Positions 1 through 10,782 of a DNA stretch of 64,000 nt are shown here, one piece after another (position 1 is the stretch's first letter; each line of letters starts with the position of its first letter). Under the pieces are notes generated by a model. It saw nothing but the letters and a program-made list of their open reading frames with translations. It was not told where the DNA came from and searched no databases. The stretch comes from Cucumis sativus (taxonomy: Eukaryota > Streptophyta > Magnoliopsida > Cucurbitales > Cucurbitaceae): NCBI RefSeq assembly GCF_000004075.3, contig NC_026656.2, positions 1,736,001 to 1,800,000 on the forward strand, given 5' to 3'. Made by a program: the position numbers and the translations under genes.

Positions 1-767
1 ATCATTGATTCTACATGTGAAATAATAAACACGCCACGTAAGTAAAAGTACCAAAAGTTCACATCAATTTAATTGTTTATATAAGTTCTTATTTATAACC
101 ATTATTTAAGTTCTAAATTTGTGCATTTATGCTCATCATCATCATCTCTGTTTAATGTTATCATATTTTATTTACTCTGATTCAAGCATTGATTCATTCA
201 CATTGAAATATGAAAATGGGAACCAACTGTCCATCAATCTCTGTATAATTTCTTCGGTTCAGTTCATGATTGAGAACTCAAAGGAAATAAGTCTTAAGCA
301 AATTTTCGAGAAGTTAAATTTATATATGGTAGTTTTTAAGAAAATCTTGAAGAAGAAGAAGAGAAGATTTCCCCCAAACCAGAACAAGATGAGATTTAAT
401 TTAATTTATATTTATATATATGAAACAAGAACAATATGGAAAACTATGTTGCAAAATCCGAATATGCTACATAAACACAAGCAATTACATATATGTATTA
501 TATATTTATATGATATTTCCACGAAGAAAAAGTTGTGCAAAAAAAAAAAAAAAACCAAAACGTATTTCCAGAGGATTTATACATTGAAAAATCTGCGAGA
601 AATGTACCTTTTGGAATTCGATCTCTTAAATTCCAGTGAACCTCATCGTTCATAAGTATAACCACACCGATCAGTTCGCCGTGATAAAATTATTAACGAT
701 CGGCCGGGAATTAAAACCTCAAAGCGCCTTCCACATAAATATGATTCGATTGATATATTGGATTAAA
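1..767. other. AT-rich flank, no gene supported
   Basis: This stretch lies downstream (3') of the minus-strand gene at 768-1259. It holds a run of A at about 540-553 and several short A/T tracts. One long open frame on the plus strand (119-655) begins at a GTG, has the composition of translated AT-rich DNA and matches no family I know, so it is not called as a gene. The part nearest 768 is probably the 3' untranslated region of the minus-strand gene. Confidence 0.4.
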
Positions 768-1259
768 TTAACTAAACGCCGTGATCATCTCCCTCGATGC
801 AGTAGTCGTAGACGGTGAGGATTTCGGAGGAGAAGCCGGTAACCTAGAGGAGAAATTCCTGAGAGGAAAATCATCATCAACATGACCTTCATCATATCCT
901 TCATCGAAATTAAGCGAATAACTAAGTGCATCGTAATGGAAATCAGCGGAAGCAGAGTGACGACGTCCATGGCGACCGAGTCGGGAAATGAAACTCGGAA
1001 GTCGATCTTTAATATCATGACACTCACGAGATCTGGACTTATCCTTTGCAGAAGAACATCTCATGAGCGGTCCAGGCGACGATTCACCGTCGGACGAAAT
1101 AGACATCATCCGCCGGTGGTGATGATGATGGTGGTGATGAAGATGATGATGGCCATTCCGGTGCTTACGAAGGCAACAAGATAAACATAGAGAAGATTTG
1201 AGCATCTCTTTCAGACTGGACGGTGAGGAGTTTCCTTTGTGTTCGTTGGAATCGTCCAT
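768..1259 (-). CDS. Small Ser/His-rich plant protein of unknown function, single exon
   Basis: Intronless reading frame of 163 residues starting with MDDSNEHKG. I recognise the layout as a plant-only family without known function. It has an N-terminal SSPSSLKEMLKSSLC segment with a nearby double Cys (residues 28-29), a basic stretch containing RRHSAS (99-104), a conserved FHYDALSYSLNFDEG block (107-121), an acidic patch and an FSSRLPASPP block (136-145). A run of His (37-48) comes from an imperfect CAT/CAC repeat and is probably variable between relatives. No signal peptide or membrane segment is visible. The serine and basic motifs suggest a phosphorylated cytosolic or nuclear protein, which is inference. 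A TATA-like element lies at 1307-1314, about 50 bases upstream of the ATG. Two overlapping open frames on either strand are shadows of this one. Confidence 0.8.
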   Translation of the reverse strand: MDDSNEHKGNSSPSSLKEMLKSSLCLSCCLRKHRNGHHHLHHHHHHHHRRMMSISSDGESSPGPLMRCSSAKDKSRSRECHDIKDRLPSFISRLGRHGRRHSASADFHYDALSYSLNFDEGYDEGHVDDDFPLRNFSSRLPASPPKSSPSTTTASREMITAFS

Positions 1260-1306
1260 TTTTTATAACTGAAGAACGCGGTTAGAGAATAAAGGGAAGT
1301 TGGGGG

Positions 1307-1314
1307 TTTATATA
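1307..1314 (-). promoter_or_regulatory. TATA box of the Ser/His-rich protein gene
   Basis: TATATAAA on the minus strand, 48 bases upstream of the ATG at 1259. The leader would be only about 15-20 bases long if transcription starts at the usual spacing. Confidence 0.5.
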
Positions 1315-3185
1315 TGTGTGTGTGGGGTGGAGGATGAAATTACGAAAAAAGACAAAATGTTGAGGGGTATTATCGTCATTTAAAGTTGAGTCGTTGTCAT
1401 TTCTTCTTTCTATGGTTAAAATTCTTTCTTCGTCTTTCACATGGCTGACATTGACGGGAATTTTATCAATGCCTTTTTTTATCAATCAAAATTAGAATGT
1501 AAATTATACTGTTTAATTTTTCTTTTGTATTTTTAGGCTAATGTTTTTTAACCTCTCCCTTAATTTAGTCTATCTAATTTTAGAAATTATATGTATATAT
1601 ATATGTGGGTTATATGTGTATATATCTGGTGAAAGGAAATTGTAATCTAATGTAATAAGAAGAGATGTAATCGACTTCAAATTTGGTCTAATATAGTAGT
1701 CGATAAAAAAATCTAACAATAAATTTCAATTAATATTTGTTCAAATAATAACTTAAAGATAAATCCTCCAAAATAGAAAAATTATTTTATACAATAAAAC
1801 TTTCGATTATATTTTTAGATACCGCAAAATCTCACAACTTATTTATGATAAACTACGATAGACTACTATTTGTGTTTATCATAACTATTGCGCATCTAAG
1901 ATTTTTAGTTACTTTTGTTCTAAAAAAATTACCTAGATGTTATCTTCGAAATCAATTTATTTGATTTTTCTTTTTCTTTGTTAGTTTTAGTTGTAAATTT
2001 TATTTTCTCGACATTTAATATGAGAATTTAAGCTTTCAATTTTAAAAGAAATAATATATGTCAAAACTCACCTTAACTATGCTTAATTTAGTGCTCGCAA
2101 ATTTAATATGTTTAGTCATTTGCATATACACTAATTAAATTTTATCGATTTTGATTATATGTTTAATCGATTTAGAATTATTAACCAAATTTTAGGTGTT
2201 GTAGATGACATATATTTCTTCAAATCTTTCTCCAACTATACGTAAAAGAAACTAATTTAATTTGTGCCGTGTGTGTGGTTTTTCTAATTGAGATAAAGAA
2301 AAAAAAAGTAAAAAAATGTGTTGTGGTTAATATATTTAAAATGCAACAACAACTAGATAAGATGTGTGGGATAATTTTGTACTCTTTTTTCTTTCTTTAG
2401 TTCAACCACAAATTATTTGATACCATGGATTGTCTTTTCCTTTATTCCTCATTGTTGGTAGAGACCTCGAGGAAATGTCTAATCATATATATATTAATAA
2501 TGTAACATCGTTCATCAATAATAGTTTATAAACATCTATTTACGTAACGTTGCTATCCAATACGATTCACATGTATTGATTGTTTGACTCAAAATCTATA
2601 TTTCAAAATTTTAAGAACAAACTATATATTTACAAATATTTCTTAAGAAATAAATTTTACATTCAAAGTTCACTATTTTTTAAATAAAAAAATTTAATTT
2701 AGTTAAGAATTTTGTCATATTTGAACAACCATTTAGTTTGCATGTCGACAAGGACTGTCAATAGGGCACGTGCACTCCTTATGACTAGTAATAAGCATTA
2801 TATTAAGACTAAATTGAAAACTCTAATCTAGATTTTACCAATGATTATGTATAAGAAGACTACAAAACTTGAAATGTCATGATCAGCCTCGTACAATAAC
2901 AATATTACGAAAATAACAAAATATCATATAGTGTTGATGGAAATTATTGGGCCCAGTTTTAACCCAGCAAAGCCCACAGCCAAGCAAATAATTTTAGATT
3001 TTTTTGTGCTTAGCTTATTACAATAATTTTGTCATATCATTTTTTCAACCAACCAAATCATCCAATCAAGTCTACATGAAAATAGTATAGTGATATTTTA
3101 AAAATAACAACGAATTGACTTTTTTTCTTTTTTTTTTTTTCTATAATTTATTCCAGTACAATTATTATGGAGTATTATGGAGGGT
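1315..3185. other. Intergenic AT-rich DNA
   Basis: No coding frame is supported. The stretch holds A/T tracts and a short (TA)n at about 1591-1602. A CACGTG palindrome sits at about 2767, and an isolated GGGCCC/AGCCCA pair lies near 2949-2977. Confidence 0.4.
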
Positions 3186-3465
3186 GAGATTGAATCTTTG
3201 AAAAGTTTCGAGTATAAGGTACACCAAGGCAATCTACTATTTGGTTAGTTCCGACAAGGAGTATTGGAAAAGATTAGCACGTTTCATACTCAACGATAAT
3301 TCAAAGAGCAATGAAAAAGAAAACATGATTCAAAATTCCAAAATCTTTGTAGCATGGACAGCTGTTATTAGAGGTGTACGTTGATCCAAAATTGTGGAAG
3401 GGATAGCTAAAGAAGTGGTTCTGACGACAATGGAAATGCTAGAGGAAGAGGGAGGAGGGGAATAG
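3186..3465 (+). pseudogene. Broken coding remnant, possibly from a retroelement
   Basis: The plus strand shows about 90 codons of protein-like sequence interrupted by a stop and a frame change. A frame reading ESLKSFEYKVHQGNLLFG ends in TAG at about 3246. From about 3249 a clean 43-codon frame contains SDKEYWKRLARFILND and SKIFVAWTAVIRGV. It is then replaced in another frame by SKIVEGIAKEVVL up to a stop at about 3465. The composition is far more protein-like than the surrounding DNA. The KEYWKRLARFI and FVAWTAVI strings remind me of gag-like/DUF4283-type proteins abundant in cucurbit transposable elements, but I cannot verify this. The open frame on the opposite strand (3330-3530) is a shadow. 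Confidence 0.4.
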
Positions 3466-4180
3466 ATCAAATTGGGAATATGAAGAGGAAAGGTGAGATG
3501 GAATAAGAAAGATAGCCATTTTTTTTCCAAGACTAATGTGCATCTTGTGGTAGAGTGTATTTTTTATGGTAGAATTGACTACTGATCAATCACAACCTAT
3601 TCTAGATAGATAAATATTAGTTTGATCGGATTAATTTTTTCGTAACTTTAAATTCAATCATATCGTCGGTGGGGTAATATATTCAACTCTTTTTTGCAAT
3701 ATAATTTATTAGAGACTTTTGGAAAGAATAGCATAAGATTAACACTAGATCCTTCTTCCTCAACAATTTGTTTTATATATGGAGGATACCAACTTTCAAA
3801 GTAAATATCATATTTATCAGAGTGTCAGATGAGTTTATCACTTTACTCACATAAATTTTATCAAACCACATGTGCTATACACAATATATATGGTGCTTTA
3901 TTAGATGCATTAAAATTATAGAATATTATAACAATAATTAAAATGTTTTATAAAATAAATAGGGAATATTCGCCACATGTCATGAACAAATTTGTGAAAT
4001 GAAATGCACAAAGATACACTATGATCCAAAAGTAAAATAAAAATTTAGCGGTGACTTGCCTACTTCTATGCCATTACTAGCATCTACAATTAAACAACAA
4101 ACAAAACCAAAATCCATTATAATTATTTTTAGTTTAGTGGAATTAACACTTTTTAGTCATGAAATCATCTCCTGTAGATC
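3466..4180. other. Intergenic AT-rich DNA
   Basis: No gene is seen. From about 4180 the composition changes to T/C-rich, which suits the start of the leader of the downstream E3 ligase gene. Confidence 0.4.
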
Positions 4181-4384
4181 TTGAAGGAAGCTTCTTCCCT
4201 TCTTCCTCTTCGTCGTTTCTCTCACTACATTCCTTCTTTTAAGAGTGAGAAAAAGAGGGAATGATTGAGCAAATCGTCTCGTTATTGTACGTTTTGCTCT
4301 TACCACCTTCAATGCGCCTGTCCCCACTTTTGTCTGTTACCTTCTTCACTCCCCAGCTTCGTTGGCCTTCATACTTTATCCTCA

Positions 4385-5000
4385 TTTTAATTCCTTCTTC
4401 TCACATTTCCCCCATCTTCCATTCTACCTCTGTTTTCGTGTCCTTCGTTTCTTCTGCTACTGGGTTTTTTAAATCAGCGATTTCGTTGTTTTTTTAGTTC
4501 TAATCCGTGTTGGGTTTTGGTTAATTTTGATGGAACTGTGAAACTTGGTTGATTTTGAAATGAAATTAGTATGGATTTGAGGATTTTGTAGTTGGGTTTT
4601 TTTTTTTTTTCGGTGGAATTGGTATTTCTGATTCATTTGCTCAAACCGAGAAGCTCCATTGGTTCTGAGTTGAAATCGTATTTGTCTTTGTTGTTTAATG
4701 GATTTTGAGTTGAAAATATTACTTTAATCCCTTCCTCTCACATTTCTCCATCTTCCATTTTACCTCTGTCTTCAAGCTTCTTCTTCGTGTTCTTCGTTTC
4801 TCTGCTTTTGCGTGTTGTCTTTTTTCCGTTCAGTCCCTGTGAATTAGCGATTTCGTTGGTTTGATTAATTTTGATGAAACTCGGTTGATTTTGAGATGAA
4901 ATTAGTGAGTGTGGATTTGAGAATTTGTACTTGTGTTTCTTCGTTTTCTGTGAAATGGGTATTTTGAGTTGAAATCATCTTGAGTTTAATCCAATTAGAT
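4385..5000 (+). repeat. Imperfect tandem duplication in the 5' leader region of the RING-H2 gene
   Basis: Two related blocks lie in tandem, about 4385-4720 and 4725-5000. Each contains in the same order CTCACATTTC, CCATCTTCCATT, TACCTCTG, TTCTTCG-type tracts, AGCGATTTCGTTG, TTAATTTTGATG, TTGGTTGATTTTGA or its variant, ATGAAATTAGT, GGATTTGAG and GAGTTGAAATC. Indels separate the copies. Because the second copy ends about 60 bases before the ATG at 5059, the duplication lies in the promoter, 5' untranslated region or a leader intron. A 78-codon open frame at 4261-4497 lies at the start of this area; it is T/C-rich and is probably leader, not a protein gene. Confidence 0.7.
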
Positions 5001-5058
5001 TTCACCATTTCTATCTCGATTATTTCCGATTTTAATCTAACAAAAAACTCGTTGATCG

Positions 5059-7857
5059 ATGGCCGGAATGTTACCCGGAGTTGAATGTGCTAGAAGGAGG
5101 CGGTTCCACCAGAGCATAAACTCATCGGACTCGCCGTTCACGGCAGGGAAATCAGGATCTACAAGAAGACCATCGTTCTGTTTGTACACAAGCAACCGCG
5201 ATTTTCATCTAATTTCATCATCTTCGTCACAGGTTATTATGAATAAAAATCTAAAAAATTTCCCTCTTATCTTTTTTGTTTCTTGGGAAAATCTGATGAG
5301 TTGTTTGTTTGAAATTTGAAATTAAGCAACGGAGCTTAACGAATCAAGCTTATCAGAACGATAAACTTGGTGAAATTGCAAGAGAAGCTAAGGAACGGTT
5401 GGATGAGAGGTTGAGGACTCACCGAAAACCTGAAAATTCAAGGTGATTGCTTCATCATCCACCTTATTTATGTTTGCCATTATTTTAATCTCCCTTTCCT
5501 TTCTGTTCTATTATAAATTAACCGTTTGTTAATTGAAAGAACGATGACCCTTTGAGGGGGCCAGATGAAACATGACCCAAGTTATAAAATATTCAAAAAA
5601 TGCCTTTTGTTTGTCAGCTTTGATAGTGGTAAAAGTATCAATCTAACCTAAACACGCTCTACCTCCGGTACGGTGCTCTCATGGATTTACGTTCATTCTC
5701 CTCTCGTTTTGGATTTCTTCTTCACGTTCTTTGTCAGTCACACCTCGATATCGTTTTAAACGTTTTCCATTTTTTCCGTGTTCTTTCTTGATCTTCTTAC
5801 TCTGGTTTCCATTTGCAGTCTTTTTCTCTTCCTCCTCCTCTTCTTTTCACTTCTTCTTCTTCTTCCTTCTAAGAGAGAGAGTGAGGGTACAAAGTTAGAG
5901 AAAAAAACCCAAAAGCCTAACGAAGAACAAGACTAAACGACAGTGTCAAGCCCTCCAGCACATTCTCGATACTTTCACAATTGACTTAACATACCAAAAA
6001 AAACCATCTTTTGATATCAACTTTGGGTTATTCTTCATCTGGGCCTCCAAAAGGAGACTATTCATTAATAAAATCCCAAATTTTAAAGGGCATTTAGGAA
6101 GCTTGGTAGCTAAAGGAGATGATTATTATGATTAGTGAATTGTAGTATTAATAAATTGTGTTTAGAATAGTTTGTAATTGGGGTAAAGACTATTTTAATT
6201 GAGTAGTAAAAAACGATAATAACGATGTAGTTAATTGTCAATAATAGTAGTTGGAAAGTTTCAAGTATTTGATTGGATCCGTGCATAAGATGAACTACAA
6301 TAATCACTCCATAAGTTTAAATATTGCCTAAATGTTCCTAATAGATTAATGGTGCAATTGAAAAGTTTAAAAGATGGGAATCAAATTGAAATTTGATCAA
6401 ATGATTTGACTTCGTAAATAAATAAAAAGTTAAATATATCATTTTAGTTTCTATGTTTTCAATTAATATAAAGTTTAGTATAATTTTAATTGAAATGAAA
6501 TAAATAGTAATAATTTTATAATACAAATTAAATGTTATCAAAATTTATAGTGAAAGTTCTTGCTCATAATAATTCATAAATAAACTATTAGTAGTGACTA
6601 AGTCTAAACTTTGGTTAAAATTCAACCCTTCAAAACATATAATTAAAACTTAAAATTGGATTTTGTTAGATTTTATCTCATTTATTTATTTGAACATAGA
6701 TGTCTTTATAGTTAACAATTAGAAAAGTTAGTTTAAATTACAAAACCTCTAGAAACCTCTAAAAACAGTAATATTAGTTCATCATATTCTAGGTAAGTTA
6801 GACGGTAATATTTTGCTATATTTTATAAATATTTATATTTTATTTTAGTCCATTTTGGTTGAAGTCGTTCAATCATTAAATGAAGGCTCTAATTCATGGT
6901 AAAGATAATTATATTTAGTCATTGCAATTACTTCCATTAAATCGTTGACCAATTTCATTAAAAATCATTAAAAAATCTAAATTTAATAATTAAGCCAAAA
7001 CGTGGGCATACTAGCCACTACAATGCACACTAGAACAAATTTATATCAATCTTCTGTTAAATAGTTATAAATTGTTTAAAAGTAAAAGTATGTATGGTTC
7101 AATCTACGTAAGAATATGAATGTGCTAGTAATTAAGAATTTCGTGATTTAAATTTTTTAGTAAAAGAATAAGTATTAAGTAGGAAATTAAAAATTAAAGG
7201 AAAAAACATATGGTTCAAGCGTGATAGCATGAAATTTATGTATTTGTTTTCTTATGAAATTTATATATTTTTCTTACTTACGAGTCGAATAGAATAATTT
7301 AGATATTGAGTTTTTGTTTTTAGAAACTGATTAAGAATTCAACGATGAACCGATAAAAAAAAATAATAATAGAAGATGACGGTAGATGAAACATACTCTC
7401 ATAACTATAAAAACTAAGTCAAAACCATATTCAAATGAATCGACTTTTATAACTTTAATCTAACAAGTGAATCAATAATGATCAAAATCTTTATGAAACT
7501 CTTTTTTATTTTTGGTACAATACTTATATATATACACACAGGAAGAAAAACAACAATGAAGAAGTAAAGGGGAAGGAATCAAGAGAAAAAAATAATGGTG
7601 AGAAGAAAGAGATGAAGAATACAAAAGGAAAAGAAGAAGAAACAAAGAAAAGGTTTAGTTGGGGCCGGAAGCTAATGAAATGGAAAGCCTCGGAGCAAGA
7701 AGAGTGCAGCGTTTGTCTAGAACGGTTCAGACTGAGCGAGCCACTGCTCCATCTTCCATGCGCCCATAAGTTCCATTCCACTTGCTTGGTCCCTTGGCTC
7801 CAAGCCAATGCCCACTGCCCTTGCTGCCGCTTCCCTATAGCCGTCCCCTCCCAATAA
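5059..7857 (+). CDS. RHY1A: RING-H2 E3 ubiquitin ligase, RHY1A-like, three exons
   Basis: Proposed exons are 5059-5232, 5327-5442 and 7542-7857 (606 nt, 201 residues). All joins keep frame: phase 0 after exon 1, and AG|G forming Arg97 across intron 2. The N-terminus MAGMLPGVECARRRRFHQ and the exon 2 block GEIAREAKERLDERLRTH are, as I recall, diagnostic of the plant E3 ligase named RHY1A. After an acidic/basic linker (98-150) the C-terminal RING-H2 has C152-x2-C155-x14-C170-x-H172-x2-H175-x2-C178-x10-C189-x2-C192, with a Pro between the last pair, typical of E2-binding RING fingers. The protein should transfer ubiquitin from an E2 to unknown substrates; no membrane segment is seen. Intron 2 is 2099 bp, so the RING part is easily mistaken for a separate 81-residue gene starting at the internal ATG at 7612. 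No upstream in-frame ATG precedes 5059 in the same exon. The symbol is tentative. Confidence 0.85.
5443..7541 (+). other. Long second intron of the RING-H2 gene
   Basis: GT at 5443 and AG at 7540-7541, preceded by a TA-rich tract. The intron holds T/C-rich DNA at about 5690-5880 with a short GA run near 5873-5882, then AT-rich DNA. Around 6080-6320 there is a region rich in ATTATTATTAGTG-like words that looks like part of an old non-autonomous transposon, but no clear terminal inverted repeats could be paired by eye. Confidence 0.6.
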
Positions 7858-8141
7858 TAAACCTAACTCTAGAGTTTTATATTTGGTTAGATGTCAAAGA
7901 GTTGCGTTAATGACGTATAAATGGGTTAATGATCCAAACATCCATGGTTTAAAATATACAATACACCATGGTGTTACTATTAAATTATATATGACATTAA
8001 ATAATTGAAATAACATTTTAGTTATGGAGTCTTTCAATTTTAGTTTATGATATCTATGAAATGTTAAATTTTAATTATTGTATTTTTAATTTATCCCTTT
8101 CAAAATTTGAAATTTTGTTTAATAATGACATTAATATTTTT

Positions 8142-8195
8142 GAAAATGATTGTGAATGGCAAAAGTAAATGAAAATGATTGTGAATGGCCAAAAT
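8142..8195. repeat. Two-copy short tandem repeat
   Basis: The word AAAATGATTGTGAATGGC followed by (C)AAAA occurs twice, at about 8142-8165 and 8171-8195, separated by a few bases. It looks like simple local slippage. Confidence 0.7.
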
Positions 8196-8379
8196 AACAA
8201 AAGAAAATTTAATGTCTATAAATAATTTGGTCTATTTTGGTACGCGAAATTTTATGCATGTCAATATGTTTTTGAAATTCATAGTAAAAATACTAATGAA
8301 TAACATAATTTTTTTTGAAAAAAAAAAAGCTTCTAATAGATATATAATTTGGCATTTACTAAAAACATAAAAAAAACAT

Positions 8380-8600
8380 AATAGTGTGATTGTTATTATA
8401 GAAACATAATAATATGATTGTTATTATAGTCTGTGTTTGAAGTACAAATTATTATAATTTGGGTTATTATAATCTATGTTTGGAAAAGTTATGAGTAATG
8501 AAAAGAGGGAGTGCCGACGACGGATGAGAAATAAGGAAAAACTAAAATAATTAACTCCACTACTTAATAGTATGAGGTCCAAACGTCTTAAAATTATATT
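8380..8600. mobile_element. Possible remnant of a small non-autonomous DNA transposon
   Basis: Starts with two copies of ATGATTGTTATTATAG-like words (about 8390-8432), followed by AGTCTGTGTTTGAAG and GGGTTATTATAATCTATG, and ends near 8580-8590 with GGTCCAAACG. Words of the type TTATAATAGTCTGTGTTTGG at one end and CCAAAC at the other are common in small repeated elements I associate with cucurbit introns. Clean terminal inverted repeats and target-site duplications were not resolved, so this remains tentative. Confidence 0.35.
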
Positions 8601-9693
8601 TTCAATTTAATTTACTTTATATTAACTCGTAATGTAACACTATAACAAAATTTGATGTTAAAATATAATTTTCTTCCACCTACTTTCACATTTGTAGGTG
8701 AACTAAATGAATTTATAGACTATATCATTGTAAACTAAAATTCATAAACTAAATTATTAGTTCGATGAAAGTTCAAGAGTAAACCGTAATTTTTAACCAA
8801 TAATTTACTTAATCTATATGTGTTTAATCACTTTCTTATTTTTTTGGTGTTCTATATTTAAAAACTCAAAAAGTGAAAGTTTTGAATAGTGTATCCAAAT
8901 GGAACATTAAAAATATTAGGCTTAACTATAATAAAATATATATAATGTTAGAAAAAAAAAAGTATTCTCACGAAACTGAAATATTTTAAAAAACAATTAA
9001 ATAAAACTGAATAAACAGAAAATCAAATCTGATGAGAAATATTTTTGTTTAGAAAATGGTTAATTCATACTAAATGGAATCAAATCAGTTTGGTGTGATC
9101 GAGATGAACATCTTTACAGCAATTTAATTCATTTTTATACTCCAAAGTACAAACATATTGTAGATCATTAGGAATAATAAATAAACCACTTTAATACTTT
9201 GATGAATTAAAAATAAACAAATAATTGCCCCTCTACTCTCACTTACCATAATTGTTTATAATATATATTAAAAACCAACATTATTTGAAAATATTTTTTT
9301 TACAACTTTATTCTTTTTAATTGTAATTAATTACAAATATTTCATTGTATTTAATTTAAAGCTAGCACTATTCTTTATTTATTTTTAATTATTTGAAAGT
9401 GAATTTTGGTAGAGCGTTATTTATTAAAGTTTTGAAAGATTTTGTCCCTTACCAAATGATAACTTTTGACAATCAATTAAACAAAATTAGTTATTAAAGT
9501 CTTGAAAGATCAGTCTATGAAGATTTTTCTCGATTTTGGAGAGGAGTTAATATTGTTCTTTTGTGGCTTGTGAATTGTATTGATTGCTTTTGAATCCTAA
9601 TTAATTTTGTTTTCTTTTCGAGTTTTTCTTTTTTAAATTTAGTGAGAAGTATTGATAGAAGAAGAAGAGGGAGAGAGAACCTTATGAATATGT

Positions 9694-9825
9694 AGCCCAT
9701 TTCTTAATGGGGAACCATGAGCTGGATAGTTTTTCTTAATGGGCTAGGATGTGGCCCATTTATTCTGTCCAAAAGGCCCGATACTAAGATGGGTTATTAG
9801 GCCGGATCATTCTTTTTGTAAGCCC
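9694..9825 (+). promoter_or_regulatory. Cluster of GGCCCA/AGCCCA (site II-like) elements upstream of CLO
   Basis: Within 132 bases there are AGCCCA at 9694 and 9820, TGGGCT at 9740, GGCCCA at 9753 and GGCCC at 9775, with a related AGGCCGG near 9799. Elements of this type bind TCP factors and are typical of promoters of constitutively expressed plant genes for translation, organelle and RNA-processing functions. Their position just upstream of a GC-richer leader (about 9900-10080) fits the promoter of the spliceosomal GTPase gene. No TATA box is obvious, as is common for such promoters. Confidence 0.6.
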
Positions 9826-10097
9826 AAAACCCGACCCGAATTGGCATCCTATGCACGTGACAAATCAGGCCATACCCTAGCCAGGCCACTGTAAGCTTTT
9901 CATTTCGTCTCACCGGCGCCCTCATCGCCGTGTTCCTCTTCTCGCACCGCCACTGCCACCATTCCCGCCCATTTTCACTACTGATTATCACACAGCTTTC
10001 TCTACCGTCGTCGGCCGAGAATTTCCGCTTCTCGTCTCCCACAGTTGTCCATCACTGTCCGTCGAGGGAAGGGTATTTAAAACACTTGTTTTAGCTT

Positions 10098-10765
10098 GTA
10101 AGTTTATGTACTTTGTACTTCAATGTAGATTGGTTCTTTTCCTGGTTTCTATCAAGTCTCTTGTTACAAATTCTAGTCTTTCTTTGGCTTTCCATCGTTT
10201 CTTTAGAAGAGAAACTACTCCAGTTACTTTTCCCTTCTTTCCTGAAGGATAGAATGAAGAATTCATCGGTTTTTACTTTGTGCTTACCTCGTAAAGGGTA
10301 CAGCAAAATATTTGTGGGTCAGTGGAGTTTGTTCTTACTTTGGAGTATTTGTTGGGAAGAAACAAAAGAATTTTTAAAGATGAGTTAAATGAACTGGGTA
10401 GATGTTTTGGATTTAGTTAGGGTTCTTTCTTCTTCTTCTTCTTCTTCTTCTTATTAAATTGGATTTTATATGCACTGTTTGTGGCTTTAGCAGTCACTCA
10501 AGTATGGCTAAGGGGTGGGTTCTTCTAAGCTCCACTTGGGAGTGACTGATATTGTAGTTATGGCTTAATTGATTTTGTATCAATGGAAAGTGTTTCTTAT
10601 ATAAAAAAACTTATGGGAAGTGTTCTCTCCCTGCTTGTTGTTTATTTCCCTCGCAAATGTAGACAACAGACATAAGTCCACCCTGTATTTAGTAGCTACA
10701 TAGAATTCCAAGCCTTTTTAGTTGAATAGATTGTAAAATTAAGCTATTTTCTTATATATTTGCAG
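10098..10765 (+). other. Probable intron in the 5' leader of CLO
   Basis: A donor TTGTAAGT with GT at 10098-10099 follows the GC-richer leader, and a TTTGCAG acceptor ends at 10765, 17 bases before the ATG at 10783. The interval contains no ATG frame belonging to the protein, and includes a (CTT)n microsatellite at about 10426-10453. The donor is inferred and other GT sites are possible. Confidence 0.55.
10426..10453. repeat. (CTT)n microsatellite
   Basis: About nine uninterrupted CTT units inside the predicted leader intron of CLO. It is a likely length polymorphism. Confidence 0.9.
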
Positions 10766-10782
10766 CTTTGAGAATACTAAGC

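Larger units (their letters stand above)
7858..9690. other. Intergenic AT-rich DNA with short repeats
   Basis: This stretch lies between two plus-strand genes. It contains a 24-base tandem repeat at about 8142-8195 and a second one at about 8380-8432, described separately. The rest is A/T-rich with no supported coding frame. From about 9655 purine-rich DNA leads into the promoter of the CLO gene. Confidence 0.5.

Noticed and set aside
119..655. Long plus-strand open frame of 178 codons
   Set aside because: Begins at GTG, is rich in Lys/Ile/Tyr from AT-rich DNA, contains an A-run and shows no domain; probably chance.
2755..2780. GGGCACGTGCA similar to the 3' half of miR164
   Set aside because: Only 11 bases match, the 5' half differs and no hairpin arm was found nearby; it is a plain G-box palindrome.
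7524..7808. Minus-strand frame of 94 codons opposite the RING exon
   Set aside because: Antisense shadow of the RING-H2 coding exon, which has canonical zinc ligands on the plus strand.
10768..10782. Upstream TTG start adding five residues to CLO
   Set aside because: The ATG at 10783 gives the conserved [12 protein letters not shown] start; TTG is not a plausible start here.
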